Assembly (NCBI RefSeq): GCF_902167145.1
Contig: NW_023367391.1
Location: forward strand, 45,353 to 109,352
DNA length: 64,000 bases
Source of the DNA: Zea mays
Taxonomy: Eukaryota > Streptophyta > Magnoliopsida > Poales > Poaceae
Direction of reading: 5' to 3'
Shown here: one piece after another, positions 46,590-58,610 of the stretch
Layout of the letters: the number at the start of each line of letters is the position of its first letter
Position numbering within the stretch: position 1 is the first letter of the stretch
Position numbers and translations under genes: made by a program
The notes under the pieces: model-generated
What the model saw: only the letters and a program-made list of their open reading frames with translations
Databases searched by the model: none
What the model was told of the DNA's origin: nothing

Positions 46590-48259
46590 ACACCCAAGAG
46601 TCCACCAAGCAATCCAACGAGATCACCCCGTCGACACCATCCTCGGCGACATTCATAAGGGGGTAACCACTAGATCTCGTGTTGCACACTTTTGCGAACA
46701 TTACTCGTTTGTTTCCTCTATTGAGCCACACAGGGTAGAGGAAGCACTTCAAGATTCGGATTGGGTGGTGGCAATGCAAGAGGAACTCAACAACTTCACT
46801 AGGAATGAGGTATGGCATTTAGTTCCACGTCCTAACCAAAATGTTGTAGGAACCAAATGGGTCTTCCGCAACAAGCAAGATGAGCATGGTGTGGTGACAA
46901 GGAACAAAGCTCGACTTGTGGCCAAGGGATACTCCCAAGTCGAAGGTTTGGATTTCGGTGAAACCTATGCACCCGTAGCTAGGCTTGAGTCAATTCGAAT
47001 ATTATTGGCCTATGCTACTTACCATGGCTTTAAGCTTTATCAAATGGACGTGAAAAGTGCCTTCCTCAATGGACCAATCAAGGAAGAGGTCTATGTTGAG
47101 CAACCTCCCGGCTTTGAAGATAGTGAGTATCCTAACCATGTCTATAAGCTCTCTAAGGCGCTTTATGGGCTCAAGCAAGCCCCAAGAGCATGGTATGAAT
47201 GCCTTAGAGATTTCCTTATTGCAAATGGCTTCAAAGTCGGAAAGGCCGATCCCACACTCTTTACTAAAACTCTTGAAAATGACTTGTTTGTATGCCAAAT
47301 TTATGTTGATGATATTATATTTGGGTCTACTAATGAGTCTACATGTGAAGAGTTTAGTAGGATCATGACACAGAAGTTCGAGATGTCTATGATGGGGGAG
47401 TTGAAGTATTTTCTAGGATTCCAAGTCAAACAACTCCAAGAGGGAACCTTCATCAGCCAAACGAAGTACACTCAAGACATTCTAACCAAGTTTGGGATGA
47501 AGGATGCCAAACCCATCAAGACACCCATGGGAACTAATGGGCATCTCGACCTCGACACGGGAGGTAAGTCCGTGGATCAAAAGGTATACCGGTCGATGAT
47601 AGGTTCTTTACTCTATTTATGTGCATCTCGACCGGATATTATGCTTTCCGTATGCATGTGTGCAAGATTCCAAGCCGACCCTAAGGAAGCTCACCTTACG
47701 GCCGTAAAACGAATCTTGAGATATTTGGCTTATACTCCTAAGTTTGGGCTTTGGTATCCTTGGGGATCCACATTTGATTTGATTGGTTATTCGGATGCCG
47801 ATTGGGCGGGGTGTAAAATCAATAAGAAGAGCACATCGGGGACTTGCCAGTTCTTGGGAAGATCCTTGGTGTCTTGGGCTTCAAAGAAGCAAAATTCGGT
47901 CGCTCTTTCCACCGCCGAAGCCGAGTATATTGCCGCAGGCCATTGTTGCGCGCAATTGCTTTGGATGAGGCAAACCCTGCGGGACTACGGTTACAAATTA
48001 ACCAAAGTTCCTTTGCTATGTGATAATGAGAGTGCAATCAAAATGGCCGACAATCCCGTCGAGCATAGCCGCACTAAACACATAGCCATTCGGTATCACT
48101 TTTTTGAGGGATCACCAACAAAAGGGAGATATCGAGATTTCTTACATTAATACTAAAGATCAATTAGCCGATATCTTTACCAAGCCTCTTGATGAACAAT
48201 CTTTTAACAAACTTAGGCATGAGCTCAATATTCTTGATTCGCGCAATTTCTTTTGCTAG
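46590..48259 (+). pseudogene. pol: Sirevirus A pol, 3' part (RT and RNase H), frameshifted
   Basis: It continues the pol frame broken at 37179, in phase once B and one CCGCC copy are discounted. RT motifs [13 protein letters not shown] and [10 protein letters not shown] are intact, as are the DADWAGC and STAEAEY motifs of RNase H. Near 48106 a single extra base (CACTTTTTTGAGGG against CATTTTCTTAGGG in B) shifts the frame, ending it at 48150. The last 35 or so residues are found in another frame up to TAG at 48259. The open frame extends upstream into B's LTR without a stop to about 46453, so LTR and RT sequence are fused. Confidence 0.92.
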
Positions 48260-49091
48260 CTTGTACATATAGCTCATTTTATATACCTTTGATCATGTCT
48301 CTTTCATATGCTATGACTAATGTGTTTTCAAGTCTATTTCAAACCAAGTCATAGGTGTATTGAAAGGGAATTGGAGTCTTCGGCGAAGACAAAGGCTTCC
48401 ACTACGTAACTCATCCTTCGCCGTCGCTCCAAGCAACTCTCCGTTCAAGGGGGAGAAAACTTGAGCACCAAGCAAAAGGACTTCGTCTTTGGTATAATCT
48501 TAACTCATTTATTTATGACCAAAGGGGAAGAAAGCACTTCGAGGGCTCTAATGATTCCGTTTTTGGCGATTCATGCCAAAGGGGGAGAAAGTAAGAGCCC
48601 AAAGCAAAAGGACCGCACCACCACCAATTTCAAAAACTTAACTTAAGTGTTGAATATTTTCAATTGGTATCCTATTGTGTTCAAAAGGGGGAGAAAGTAG
48701 TATTTCAAAATGATACATCAAAACCCTCTTGAACACTAAGAGGAGAATCTCATTTAGGGGGAGTTTTGTTTAGTCAAAGGAAAAGCATTTGAAACAGGGG
48801 GAGAAAATTTCAAATCTTGAAAATGCTTCTCAAAATCTTATTCATTTGCCTTTGACTATTTGCAAAAGAACTTTGAAAAGATTTACAAAAGATTTTGCAA
48901 AAACAAAACATGTGGTGCAAGCGTGGTCCAAAATGTTAAAAATGAAGAAACAATCCATGCATATCTTGTAAGCATTTATATTGGCTCAATTCCAAGCAAC
49001 CTTTGCACTTACATTATGCAAACTAGTTCAATTATGCACTTCTACATTTGCTTTGGTTTGTGTTGGCATCAATCACCAAAAAGGGGGAGAT
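48260..49091 (+). other. Sirevirus A 3' noncoding region with repeated polypurine tracts
   Basis: GGGGGAG tracts lie near 48449, 48582, 48686, 48757, 48796 and 49083, with a GGGGAAGAAAG variant near 48523. The last, within AAAAAGGGGGAGAT, abuts the LTR at 49092. An ATTGAAAGGGAATTGG motif near 48358 resembles the LTR start. The region aligns closely with the same part of B. No gene is supported. Confidence 0.8.
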
Positions 49092-50332
49092 TGAAAGGGA
49101 ATTAGGCTTACACCTAGTTCCTATATAATTTTGGTGGTTGAATTGCCCAACACAAACAATTGGACTGACTAGTTTTGCTCTAGATTATATGTTCTACAGG
49201 TGCCAAAGGTTCATCTATAACCATACTAAATCGACTGTCCGAAATACCGTAGATTATTCCGGACAGGAGAAGCTTTTTGGAAAAACAGGCCAAGCGCGGA
49301 CTGTCCGGGCCCTTGCGGCGGACCGTCCGCGACACAAGGATGTCACTCGGCCAGAACCAATGCAAAAATCGAAGTCTACACTATGGACTGTCCGGAGGAA
49401 AAGCAAAGACCGTCCAAGCCCTTGCGCGGACCGTCCGGCCTCTGGCGCGGACCGTCCGGTAGGTGAGAAACCGAAAAACCCGAAGGTGACGGGTTCGGAG
49501 AAATGAATTATAGCGGGTTCGCGGACCGTCCGGGCCAGGATCGCGGACCGTCCGCGACTGGGTCTGTCTGACATCTGACAACGCATTAAATGCAATATAG
49601 CCGTTGATATAGCCGTTACTGCTGACCGTTGCATTTTCAGCCGTTGATCTACTGGGGCGGACCGTCCGGACCTGGCACGCGGACCGTCCGCGCTCAGCAG
49701 AATGGAGCAACGGCTAGGAAGTGGTTGGTGGCTATAAATACAACCCCAACCACCTCCATTCACTTCATCCAAGCATTCCAACCTTCAACATTCAATACAA
49801 GAGCTAGCATTCCATTCCAAGACACATTCAAAGCCTCCATCTCTCCAAGTTTCACAATTGAGAAAAGAGATCATTAGTGATTAGTGACTTGAGAGAGAAA
49901 GTGATCCGTGTGTTATTCGTCGCTCTTGTCGCTTGGCCTTTTTGCAATCGTGCTTTCTTGATTCTTTCATTACGATCAAGCACTCACTTGTAATCGAGGC
50001 AAGAGGCACCAATTGTGTGGTGGCCCTTGTGGGAACTTTGTGTTCCAAGTGATTGAGAAGAGAAAGCTCACTCGATCCGTGGGATCGTTTGAGAGAGGGA
50101 AGGGTTGAAAGAGACCCGGCCTTTGTGGCCTCCTCAACGGGGAGTAGATTTGCAAGAACCGAACCTCGGTAAAACAAATCCGCGTGTCACACTCTTCATT
50201 TGCTTGCGATTTGTTTTCCACCCTCTCTCGCGAACTCGTTTCTTTATTACTAACGCTAACCAGGCTTGTAGTTGTGTTTATATTTGTAAATTTCAGTTTC
50301 GCCCTATTCACCCCCCCTCTAGGCGACTTTCA
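49092..50332 (+). repeat. Shared LTR between Sirevirus units A and C (1241 bp)
   Basis: The sequence matches 22042-23284 closely. It is preceded by the purine tract of unit A, as a 3' LTR should be, and followed by a primer site and gag, as a 5' LTR should be. It therefore serves both units. TATA box at 49733-49740. No target duplication separates A from C. Confidence 0.94.
49733..49740 (+). promoter_or_regulatory. LTR TATA box, shared A/C LTR
   Basis: TATAAATA in the same context as 22683. Confidence 0.72.
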
Positions 50333-50334
50333 AT

Positions 50335-50346
50335 TGGTATCAAAGC
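50335..50346 (+). promoter_or_regulatory. Primer binding site, Sirevirus C
   Basis: TGGTATCAAAGC, with the same one-base departure from the canonical site as unit A. Confidence 0.85.
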
Positions 50347-50380
50347 TCGGTGCTTCATTAGAGCCTAACCGCTCGAAGTG

Positions 50381-52591
50381 ATGTCGGGAGATCACGCCAA
50401 GAAGGAGATGGAGACCGGCGAAAAGCCCACTACAAGCCACGGGAGCACTTCATCGGAAGAGTCCCGCACCAAAAGGAGGGAGAAGAAGAAGAGCTCCTCC
50501 AACAAAGGGAAGGAGAAGAAATCTTCTTCTCACCACAAAGAGAAGAAGGAAAAATCTTCTTCCCACAAGCCGCATCGAAGCGGGGACAAGCAAAAGAGGA
50601 TGAGGAAAGTGGTCTACTACGAGACCGACACTTCATCAACATCAACCTCCGACTCCGATGCGCCCTCCGTAACTTCTAAACGCCAAGAGCGTAAGAAGTT
50701 TAGTAAGATCCCCCTACACTATTCTCGCATTTCTAAACATGCACCTCTACTTTCCGTCCCATTAGGCAAACCACCAACTTTTGATGGTGAAGATTATGCT
50801 AGGTGGAGTGATTTAATGAGATTTCATCTAACCTCACTCCACAAAAGTATATGGGATGTTGTTGAGTTTGGTGCACAGGTACCGTCAGTAGGGGATAAAG
50901 ACTATGACGAGGATGAGGTGGCCCAAATCGAGCACTTCAACTCTCAAGCGACAACAATACTCCTCGCCTCTTTGAGTAGAGAGGAGTATAACAAAGTTCA
51001 AGGGTTGAAGAGCGCCAAGGAGGTTTGGGATGTGCTCAAAACCGCGCACGAGGGAGACGAGCTCACCAAGATCACCAAGCGGGAAACGATCGAGGGGGAG
51101 CTCGGTCGGTTCCGGCTTCGCAAAGGGGAGGAGCCACAACATATGTACAACCGGCTCAAGACCTTAGTGAACCAAGTGCGCAACCTCGGGAGCGTAAAGT
51201 GGGATGACCACGAGGTGGTTAAGGTTATTCTAAGATCTCTTATTTTCCTTAACCCTACTCAAGTTCAATTAATTCATGGTAATCGTAGATATACTAAAAT
51301 GACCCCCGAGGAAGTTATCGGGCATTTTGTAAGTTTTGAGTGCATGGTCGAAGGCTCAAGGAAGATCAACGAGCTTGATGATCCATCTACATCCGAAGCT
51401 CAACCCGTCGCATTCAAAGCGACGGAAGAAAAGAAGGAGGAGTCTACACCAAATCGACAACCAATAGACGCCTCCAAGCTTGACAATGAAGAAATGGCGC
51501 TAGTCATCAAGAGCTTCCGCCAAATCCTGAAACAGAGGAGGGGGAAAGACTACAAGTCCCGCTCCAAGAAGGTTTGCTACAAATGTGGTAAGCCCGGTCA
51601 TTTTATTGCTAAATGTCCTATATCAAGTGACAGTGACCGAGGCAACGACAAGAAAGGGAGAAGAAAGGAGAAGAAGAGGTACTACAAGAAGAAGGGCGGA
51701 GATGCCCATGTTTGTCGGGAGTGGGATTCCGACGAAAGCTCAAGCGACTCCTCCGACGACGAGGACGCCGCCAACATCGCCGTCACCAAGGGACTTCTCT
51801 TCCCAAACGTCGGCCACAAGTGCCTCATGGCAAAGGACGGCAAAAAGAAGGTAAAATCCAAATCATCCACTAAATATGAGTCTTCTAGTGATGATAATGC
51901 TAGTGATGAGGAGGATAACTTGCGCTCTCTTTTTGCCAACCTCAACATGCAACAAAAAGAAAAACTTAATGAATTGATTAGTGCCATTCATGAAAAGGAT
52001 GATCTCTTGGACACCCAAGAGGACTTCCTTATTAAAGAAAATAAGAAGCATGTTAAGGTTAAAAATGCTTATGCTCTAGAAGTAGAAAAATGTGAAAAAT
52101 TATCTAGTGAGCTAAGCACTTGCCGTGAGATGATTGACAACCTTAGGAATGAAAATGCTAGTTTAAATAAGGTTGATTCACATGTTTGCAATGTTTCAAT
52201 TCCCAATCCTAGAGATAATAATGATGATTTGCTTGCTAGGATTGATGAATTAAACATTTCCCTTGCTAGCCTTAGAGATGAAAATAAAAAATTGCTTGCT
52301 AATTGCCTTAGAGATGAAAAAATTGCTTGCTAAGGCTAAACATCTAGCTCTAGGCAACAAACCCGTGCTAGGTTGTCTAGAAAGAAAACTCCTAGTGCAT
52401 CAAATGATCAAAACATTTCCTTTAAAACTTTTGATGCATCTTATGTTTTAACTAACAAATCCGGCAAGGTAGTTGCCAAATATGTTGGGGGCAAGCACAA
52501 GGGGTCAAAGACTTGTGTTTGGGTACCCAAAGTTCTTGTGTCTAATGCCAAAGGACCCAAAACCATTTGGGTACCTAAAGTCAAGAACTAA
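50381..52591 (+). pseudogene. gag: Sirevirus C gag with internal deletion
   Basis: The ATG at 50381 opens a frame of 650 codons to TAA at 52333, with the basic N-terminus, copia-type gag region and CCHC knuckle intact. Around 52290-52340 a short segment (TTGCTTGCTAA...CCTTAGAGATGAAAA) is repeated. About 540 bp present in A and B, which encode the late coiled coil and the FARSMLYNGRRPG block, are missing. The old frame resumes from about 52340 to TAA at 52591 with the WVPKV repeats. The truncated protein could still assemble in principle but lacks the C-terminal quarter. Whether it is functional is unknown. Confidence 0.9.
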
Positions 52592-52604
52592 ACTTGTTTT
52601 GTAG

Positions 52605-54920
52605 GTTTATGCATCCGGGGGCTCAAGTTGGATACTCGACAGCGGGTGCACGAACCACATGACAGGGGAGAAGAAAATGTTCTCCTCCTATGAGAAAAAC
52701 CAAGATCCCCAACGAGCTATCACATTCGGGGATGGAAATCAAGGTTGGGTCAAAGGTTTGGGTAAAATTGCTATATCTCCGGACCATTCCATTTCCAATG
52801 TTTTTCTTGTTGATTCCTTAGATTACAACTTGCTTTCTGTTTCCCAATTATGTCAAATGGGCTACAACTGTCTATTCACTGATATAGGTGTCACTGTCTT
52901 TAGAAGAAGTGATGATTCAATAGCATTTAAGGGAGTGTTAGAGGGTCAGCTATACTTGGTAGATTTTGATAGAGCTGAACTCGACATTTGCTTAATTGCT
53001 AAGACTAACATGGGTTGGCTCTGGCACCGCCGACTAGCTCATGTTGGGATGAAGAATCTTCATAAGCTTCTAAAGGGAGAACACATTTTAGGACTAACAA
53101 ATGTTCATTTTGAGAAAGACAGGATTTGTAGCGCATGCCAAGCAGGAAAGCAAGTTGGCTCTCATCATCCGCATAAGAACATAATGACGACCGACAGGCC
53201 ACTGGAGCTCCTGCACATGGATCTATTCGGCCCAATAGCCTACATAAGCATCGGCGGGAGTAAGTACTGTCTAGTTATTGTGGATGATTATTCTCGCTTC
53301 ACTTGGGTATTCTTTTTACAGGAAAAATCTCAAACCCAAGAAACCTTAAAGGGATTCTTGAGACGGGCTCAAAATGAGTTCGGCTTAAGGATCAAGAAAA
53401 TTAGAAGCGACAACGGGACGGAGTTCAAGAACTCTCAAATCGAAGGCTTCCTTGAGGAGGAGGGAATCAAGCATGAGTTCTCTTCTCCCTACACACCTCA
53501 ACAAAATGGTGTAGTGGAGAGGAAGAATAGAACTCTATTGGACATGGCAAGGACCATGCTTGATGAGTACAAGACTTCGGATCGGTTTTGGGCCGAGGCG
53601 GTCAACACCGCTTGCTACGCCATCAACCGGTTATATCTTCACCGAATCCTCAAGAAGACATCGTATGAACTCCTAACCGGTAAAAAGCCCAACATTTCAT
53701 ATTTTAGAGTCTTTGGTAGCAAATGCTTTATTCTAGTTAAAAGAGGTAGAAAATCTAAATTTGCTCCTAAGACTGTAGAAGGCTTTTTACTTGGTTATGA
53801 CTCAAACACAAGGGCATATAGGGTCTTTAACAAGTCCACCGGACTAGTTGAAGTCTCATGTGACGTTGTGTTTGATGAAACTAACGGCTCTCAAGTAGAG
53901 CATGTTGATCTTGATGAGATAGGTGATGACGAGGCTCCGTGCATCGCGTTAAGGAACATGTCCATCAGGGATGTGTGTCCTAAGGAATCCAAAGAGCCTC
54001 CAAACACACAAGATCAACCATCCTCCTCCACGCAAGCATCTCCACCAACTCAAAATGAGGATGAAGCTCAAGTTGATGAAGTAGAAGATCAAGCAAATGA
54101 GCCACCTCAAGATGATGGCAATGATCAAGGGGGAGATGCAAATGAGGAAGACAAGGAGGATGAAGAGCAAAGGCCGCCACACCCAAGAGTCCACCAAGCA
54201 ATCCAACGAGATCACCCCGTCGACACCATCCTCGGCGACATTCATAAGGGGGTAACCACTAGATCTCGTGTTGCACACTTTTGCGAACATTACTCGTTTG
54301 TTTCCTCTATTGAGCCACACAGGGTAGAGGAAGCACTTCAAGATTCGGATTGGGTGGTGGCAATGCAAGAGGAACTCAACAACTTCACTAGGAATGAGGT
54401 ATGGCATTTAGTTCCACGTCCTAACCAAAATGTTGTAGGAACCAAATGGGTCTTCCGCAACAAGCAAGATGAGCATGGTGTGGTGACAAGGAACAAAGCT
54501 CGACTTGTGGCCAAGGGATACTCCCAAGTCGAAGGTTTGGATTTCGGTGAAACCTATGCACCCGTAGCTAGGCTTGAGTCAATTCGAATATTATTGGCCT
54601 ATGCTACTTACCATGGCTTTAAGCTTTATCAAATGGACGTGAAAAGTGCCTTCCTCAATGGACCAATCAAGGAAGAGGTCTATGTTGAGCAACCTCCCGG
54701 CTTTGAAGACAGTGAGTATCCTAACCATGTCTATAAGCTCTCTAAGGCGCTTTATGGGCTCAAGCAAGCCCCAAGAGCATGGTATGAATGCCTTAGAGAT
54801 TTTCTTATTGCAAATGGCTTCAAAGTCGGAAAGGCCGATCCCACACTCTTTACTAAAACTCTTGAAAATGACTTGTTTGTATGCCAAATTTATGTTGATG
54901 ATATTATATTTGGGTCTACT
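52605..54920 (+). pseudogene. pol: Sirevirus C pol, 5' part (protease, integrase, start of RT)
   Basis: The frame is open from GTT at 52605, after TAG, for 772 codons up to Sirevirus D. Protease DSGCTNHM, the integrase HHCC and DD35E motifs ([21 protein letters not shown]), the acidic linker and RT through [10 protein letters not shown] are all present. D enters directly after the YVDD region. The frame resumes in phase at 63851. A G-to-W change (GNQGWVKG, others GNQGLVKG) lies near residue 45. Confidence 0.92.
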
Positions 54921-56171
54921 TGAAAGGGAAATGTGCCCTCGGGCCATTTCTAAGTATTTTGGTGATTGAGTGCAAACACAAGTGCTCAAATGTGAATTTG
55001 TGTATATGAATGAACAAAGTGCAAGACAAGAACAAAGGTATGTTTCTAAGTCTTAATACATTGGTTTTGTGTACTGATATTCTTGTCTAAGTGTTAGAAA
55101 CAGGAAGAAGAAGAAAAGAGGAGAGTTGGCTGTGTACAGCCAAAGGCTGTTTCGGGCTGGGGCACCGGACTGTCCGGTGTGCACCGGACAGTGTCCGGTG
55201 CGCCAGACCAGCGCGGAGCAAACCAGCCGCTCTCGGGTTTTCTCTGGCGACTTTCGGCTAAAATTCACCGGACTGTCCGGTGTGCACCGGACTGTCCGGT
55301 GAGCCAACGGTCGGCCGCGCGATCCACGCGCGACACGTGGCCAAGCCAATGGTCGGAAGGGGGCACCGGACTGTCCGGTGTGCACCGGACATGTCCGGTG
55401 CGCCAACGTCTTCAGATCTACAACGGTCGTCTGCGCGGTTTATGGAAAGAAATCGGGCACCGGACAGTGTCCGGTGTGCACCGGACTGTCCGGTGCGCCC
55501 GACGACAGAAGGCAAGGATGGCTTTCCAGATTTGTTCTCAACGGCTCCTAGCTGCCTTGGGGCTATAAAAGGGACCCCTAGGCGCATGGAGGAGAACACC
55601 AAGCATTCCTACAACATTCCTAAGCACCAAGACATCGATCTCGCGCATTCGTTTCATTGTGATAGCATATAGAGCTCTTGTGGAGTTGTGAACTCTTTGA
55701 TTTGTGTTGCGAGCTCTTGTTGCGACTTGTGTGCATGTTGTTGCTCTGATCTTTTGAAGTCTTGTGTGCGTTGCTCATTCCCTTCCTTACTCCGTGATTC
55801 TTTGTGAACATCAAAAGTGTAAGGGCGAGAGGCTCCAAGTTGTGGAGATTCCTCGCAAAAAGGGATAAGAAAAGGAAAGCATAACACTGTGGTATTCAAG
55901 TTGATCATTGGATCACTTGAGAGGAGTTGAGTGCAACTCTCGTCCGTTGGGACGCCACAACGTGGAGTAGGCAAGTATTTGTACTTGGCCGAACCACGGG
56001 ATAAACCACTGTGTCTTCTCTGTGTTTGATCTTCTGTGGTTGTCGTATTGTGCAAGTTCTTCTCTCTAGCCACTTGGCATTAACTGTGCTAACTCTTAAC
56101 CAAGTTTTGGTGGCTATAAGTTTAAGTTTTACAGGATCACCTATTCACCCCCCCCCCTCTAGGTGCTCTCA
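54921..56171 (+). repeat. 5' LTR of Sirevirus D (1251 bp)
   Basis: TG...CA ends (TGAAAGGGAAATG, GTGCTCTCA). A dense cluster of CACCGGAC/GTCCGGTG palindromes lies at about 55160-55500, with a TATA box at 55564 and a C-rich run before the end. Confidence 0.95.
55564..55571 (+). promoter_or_regulatory. LTR TATA box, Sirevirus D 5' LTR
   Basis: TATAAAAG in GGGGCTATAAAAGGGACCCC, downstream of the palindrome cluster as in the other Sireviruses here. Confidence 0.75.
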
Positions 56172-56173
56172 AT

Positions 56174-56185
56174 TGGTATCAGAGC
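56174..56185 (+). promoter_or_regulatory. Primer binding site, Sirevirus D
   Basis: TGGTATCAGAGC, canonical, two bases after the LTR end. Confidence 0.9.
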
Positions 56186-56221
56186 CGTTCTCTTCAAGAA
56201 AGGGACTAACCGCCCGAAGAG

Positions 56222-58603
56222 ATGGATCCTAAAGGGAAGGGAATTGTGATCAACGACAAGGAGAAGGAGTCCTTCGTCAACGAGCCAAGGGATGACAAGT
56301 CCAACGACTCGGGCTCGGGCCACAAGCGAAAAGATGGGAAGAAGAAGAAGACAAGACGCATCAAGGAGATCGTCTACTACGACAGCGACGAATCCTCTTC
56401 TTCCCAAAAGGACAACGACGACTACGACAAACAAAAGACGGTTAACTCAAACTTTTCTTTTGATTATTCGTGCATTCCACATAGCTCACATGCTCATTTG
56501 CTCCCCATTCCACTTGGCAAGCCTCCTCACTTTGATGGAGAGGACTACGGATTTTGGAGTCACAAAATGCGTACTCACCTATTTTCTCTCCATCCAAGCA
56601 TTTGGGAGATTGTAGAAAATGGAATGAAATTTGATAGCTCGGATAGTCCTTCAGTTATTAATGAACAGATCCATAAAAATGCACAAGCTACTACTGTGTT
56701 GCTAGCCTCTTTGTGCAGGGACGAGTATCACAAGGTGAGCGGCTTGGACAATGCCAAGCAGATTTGGGACACCCTCAAGATCTCCCATGAGGGGAATGAT
56801 GTCACCTTACTCACCAAGATGGAGTTGGTGGAGGGCGAGCTCGGACGATTCACGATGATAAGGGGCGAGGAGCCGACACAAACATACAACCGGCTCAAGA
56901 TCCTTATCAACAAAATAAGGAGCTACGGAAGCACGCGATGGACGGATCACGACGTCGTCCGCCTAATGCTAAGGTCATTTACCGTTCTTGATCCTCACTT
57001 GGTGAACAATATTCGTGAAAATCATAGGTACATCAAGATGTCGCCCGAAGAAATTTTTGGAAAATTTGTGAGTGGGCGAATGATGATCAAGGAGGCAAGG
57101 TACGTGGACGACGCGTTGAATGGCCCAATCCATGAGCCTCAACCCATTGCTCTCAAGGCAACAAGGAGCAAAGAGGCGCTATCCAGCAAGGTGGCGCAAA
57201 TTGAGGCGGCCGGTCTTAATGATGAAGAGATGGCCCTCATCATCAAAAGATTCAAGACGGTGCTAAAGGGTCGCAATGGACAGCCGAGCAAGACTAAGAC
57301 CAAGGGAAAGCGATCATGCTTCAAATGCGGTAAGCTTGGTCATTTTATTGCTAACTGTCCGGATAATGAAAGTGACCAGGAAAAGGGGAACAAAAGGGAG
57401 AAGAAGAAGCACTACAAGAAGGCCAAGGGCGAGGCACATATCGGAAAGGAGTGGGATTCGGATTGCTCCTCCTCCGACTCCGACAATGAAGGACTCGCCG
57501 CCACCGCCTTCAACAAGTCATCTCTCTTCCCCAACGAGCGTCATACTTGCCTTATGGCAAGGGAGAAGAAGGTAAGTACTCGAGACACCACTTATGCTTC
57601 TTCTAGTGATGATTCTAGTGATGAAGATGAAATTGATTATTCATGCTTGTTTAAAGGCCTAGATAGAACCAAGGTAGACAAAATTAATGAATTGATTGAT
57701 GCCTTGAATGATAAGAATATGCTTGTAGAAAAGCAAGAGGATTTGTTGTATGAAGAACATGATAAATTTGTTTGTGCACAAAACTCTCTTGCTCTAGAAA
57801 TTAAAAGAAATGAAATGCTTTCTTGTGAATTATCCTCTTGCCATGAGACAATTTCTAAATTAAGAAGCATTAATGATGATTTGAATGCTAAGTTAGAGAT
57901 TGCTAGTAGATCTACCTCTTGTGTTGAAAATATTGTAACATGCACTAGGTGTAAAGATATTAACATTGAGGCTTATAGTGAACACCTAGCTTGCATTTCT
58001 AAATTAAATGAAGAGGTAGCTAGTCTTAATGCCCAACTTAAGACTAGCAAAAGTGAATTTGATAAGCTAAAATTTGCAAGGGATGCCTACACAATTGGCA
58101 GACATCCCTCGATTAAGGATGGACTTGGCTTCAAGAAGGAAGCCAAGAACTTAACAAGCCATAAGGCCCCCATTCCCGCTAAGGAGAAAGGAAAGGCCCC
58201 TATGGCTAGTAGTGCTAAAAAGAACCATGCTTTCATGTATAATGATAGGAGACATACTAGAAATGCAAATAGAAGTTATGATGCTTGTGATTCATATGTT
58301 TGTGATTCTCATGCCATGTTTGCTTCTAGATCTTCCTATATGCATGGTAGAAATATGTCTAGGAGAAATGCTATTCATCATGTGCCTAGAAAGAATGTTC
58401 CTAGAAAAATCGTAAATGAATCTTCTACAATTTATCATGCCTTGAATGCTTCCTTTGCAATTTGTAGAAAGGATAGAAGGGTAATTGCTAGGAAGTTAGG
58501 GGCAAAATGCAAGGGTGATAAAACTTGCATTTGGATCCCTAAGGAAATTGTGACTAACCTTGTAGGACCCAACAAGAGTTGGGTACCTAAGTCCCAAGCC
58601 TAA
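56222..58603 (+). CDS. gag: Sirevirus D Gag, 793 aa, intact
   Basis: It begins at ATG 56222, 50 bp past the LTR. It has a charged N-terminus and the copia-type gag core with FDGEDYGFW and YNRLKILIN. The CCHC knuckle [14 protein letters not shown] starts at residue 366. An acidic Ser/Asp stretch (SSSDSDNEG), coiled-coil segments and a Cys pair (VTCTRCKDI) follow, and then a Lys/Arg/Ser-rich C-terminal part ending in WIPKE and WVPKS motifs. The architecture matches B Gag, but the sequence is clearly diverged and about 100 residues shorter. It is uninterrupted and could form particles together with D Pol. Confidence 0.95.
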   Translation: MDPKGKGIVINDKEKESFVNEPRDDKSNDSGSGHKRKDGKKKKTRRIKEIVYYDSDESSSSQKDNDDYDKQKTVNSNFSFDYSCIPHSSHAHLLPIPLGKPPHFDGEDYGFWSHKMRTHLFSLHPSIWEIVENGMKFDSSDSPSVINEQIHKNAQATTVLLASLCRDEYHKVSGLDNAKQIWDTLKISHEGNDVTLLTKMELVEGELGRFTMIRGEEPTQTYNRLKILINKIRSYGSTRWTDHDVVRLMLRSFTVLDPHLVNNIRENHRYIKMSPEEIFGKFVSGRMMIKEARYVDDALNGPIHEPQPIALKATRSKEALSSKVAQIEAAGLNDEEMALIIKRFKTVLKGRNGQPSKTKTKGKRSCFKCGKLGHFIANCPDNESDQEKGNKREKKKHYKKAKGEAHIGKEWDSDCSSSDSDNEGLAATAFNKSSLFPNERHTCLMAREKKVSTRDTTYASSSDDSSDEDEIDYSCLFKGLDRTKVDKINELIDALNDKNMLVEKQEDLLYEEHDKFVCAQNSLALEIKRNEMLSCELSSCHETISKLRSINDDLNAKLEIASRSTSCVENIVTCTRCKDINIEAYSEHLACISKLNEEVASLNAQLKTSKSEFDKLKFARDAYTIGRHPSIKDGLGFKKEAKNLTSHKAPIPAKEKGKAPMASSAKKNHAFMYNDRRHTRNANRSYDACDSYVCDSHAMFASRSSYMHGRNMSRRNAIHHVPRKNVPRKIVNESSTIYHALNASFAICRKDRRVIARKLGAKCKGDKTCIWIPKEIVTNLVGPNKSWVPKSQA

Positions 58604-58610
58604 ATTTGCC

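Larger units (their letters stand above)
22042..50332 (+). mobile_element. Outer Sirevirus (Ty1/copia) unit A, LTR to LTR, carrying two nested insertions
   Basis: The unit has a 5' LTR at 22042-23284, a primer site at 23287 and gag from 23333. Gag is interrupted at 25222 and resumes at 34792. Pol runs from 35606, is interrupted at 37179 and resumes at 46590. The 3' noncoding part contains repeated purine tracts, and the closing LTR is 49092-50332. With the two nested elements removed it would be a standard element of roughly 9.3 kb. Domain order protease-integrase-RT-RNase H identifies Ty1/copia. The large gag with a CCHC knuckle, palindrome-rich LTRs and repeated purine tracts place it in the Sirevirus lineage (Opie/Ji group by resemblance). 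The left target duplication would be ATGGT or similar; its partner is outside the window. Confidence 0.9.
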
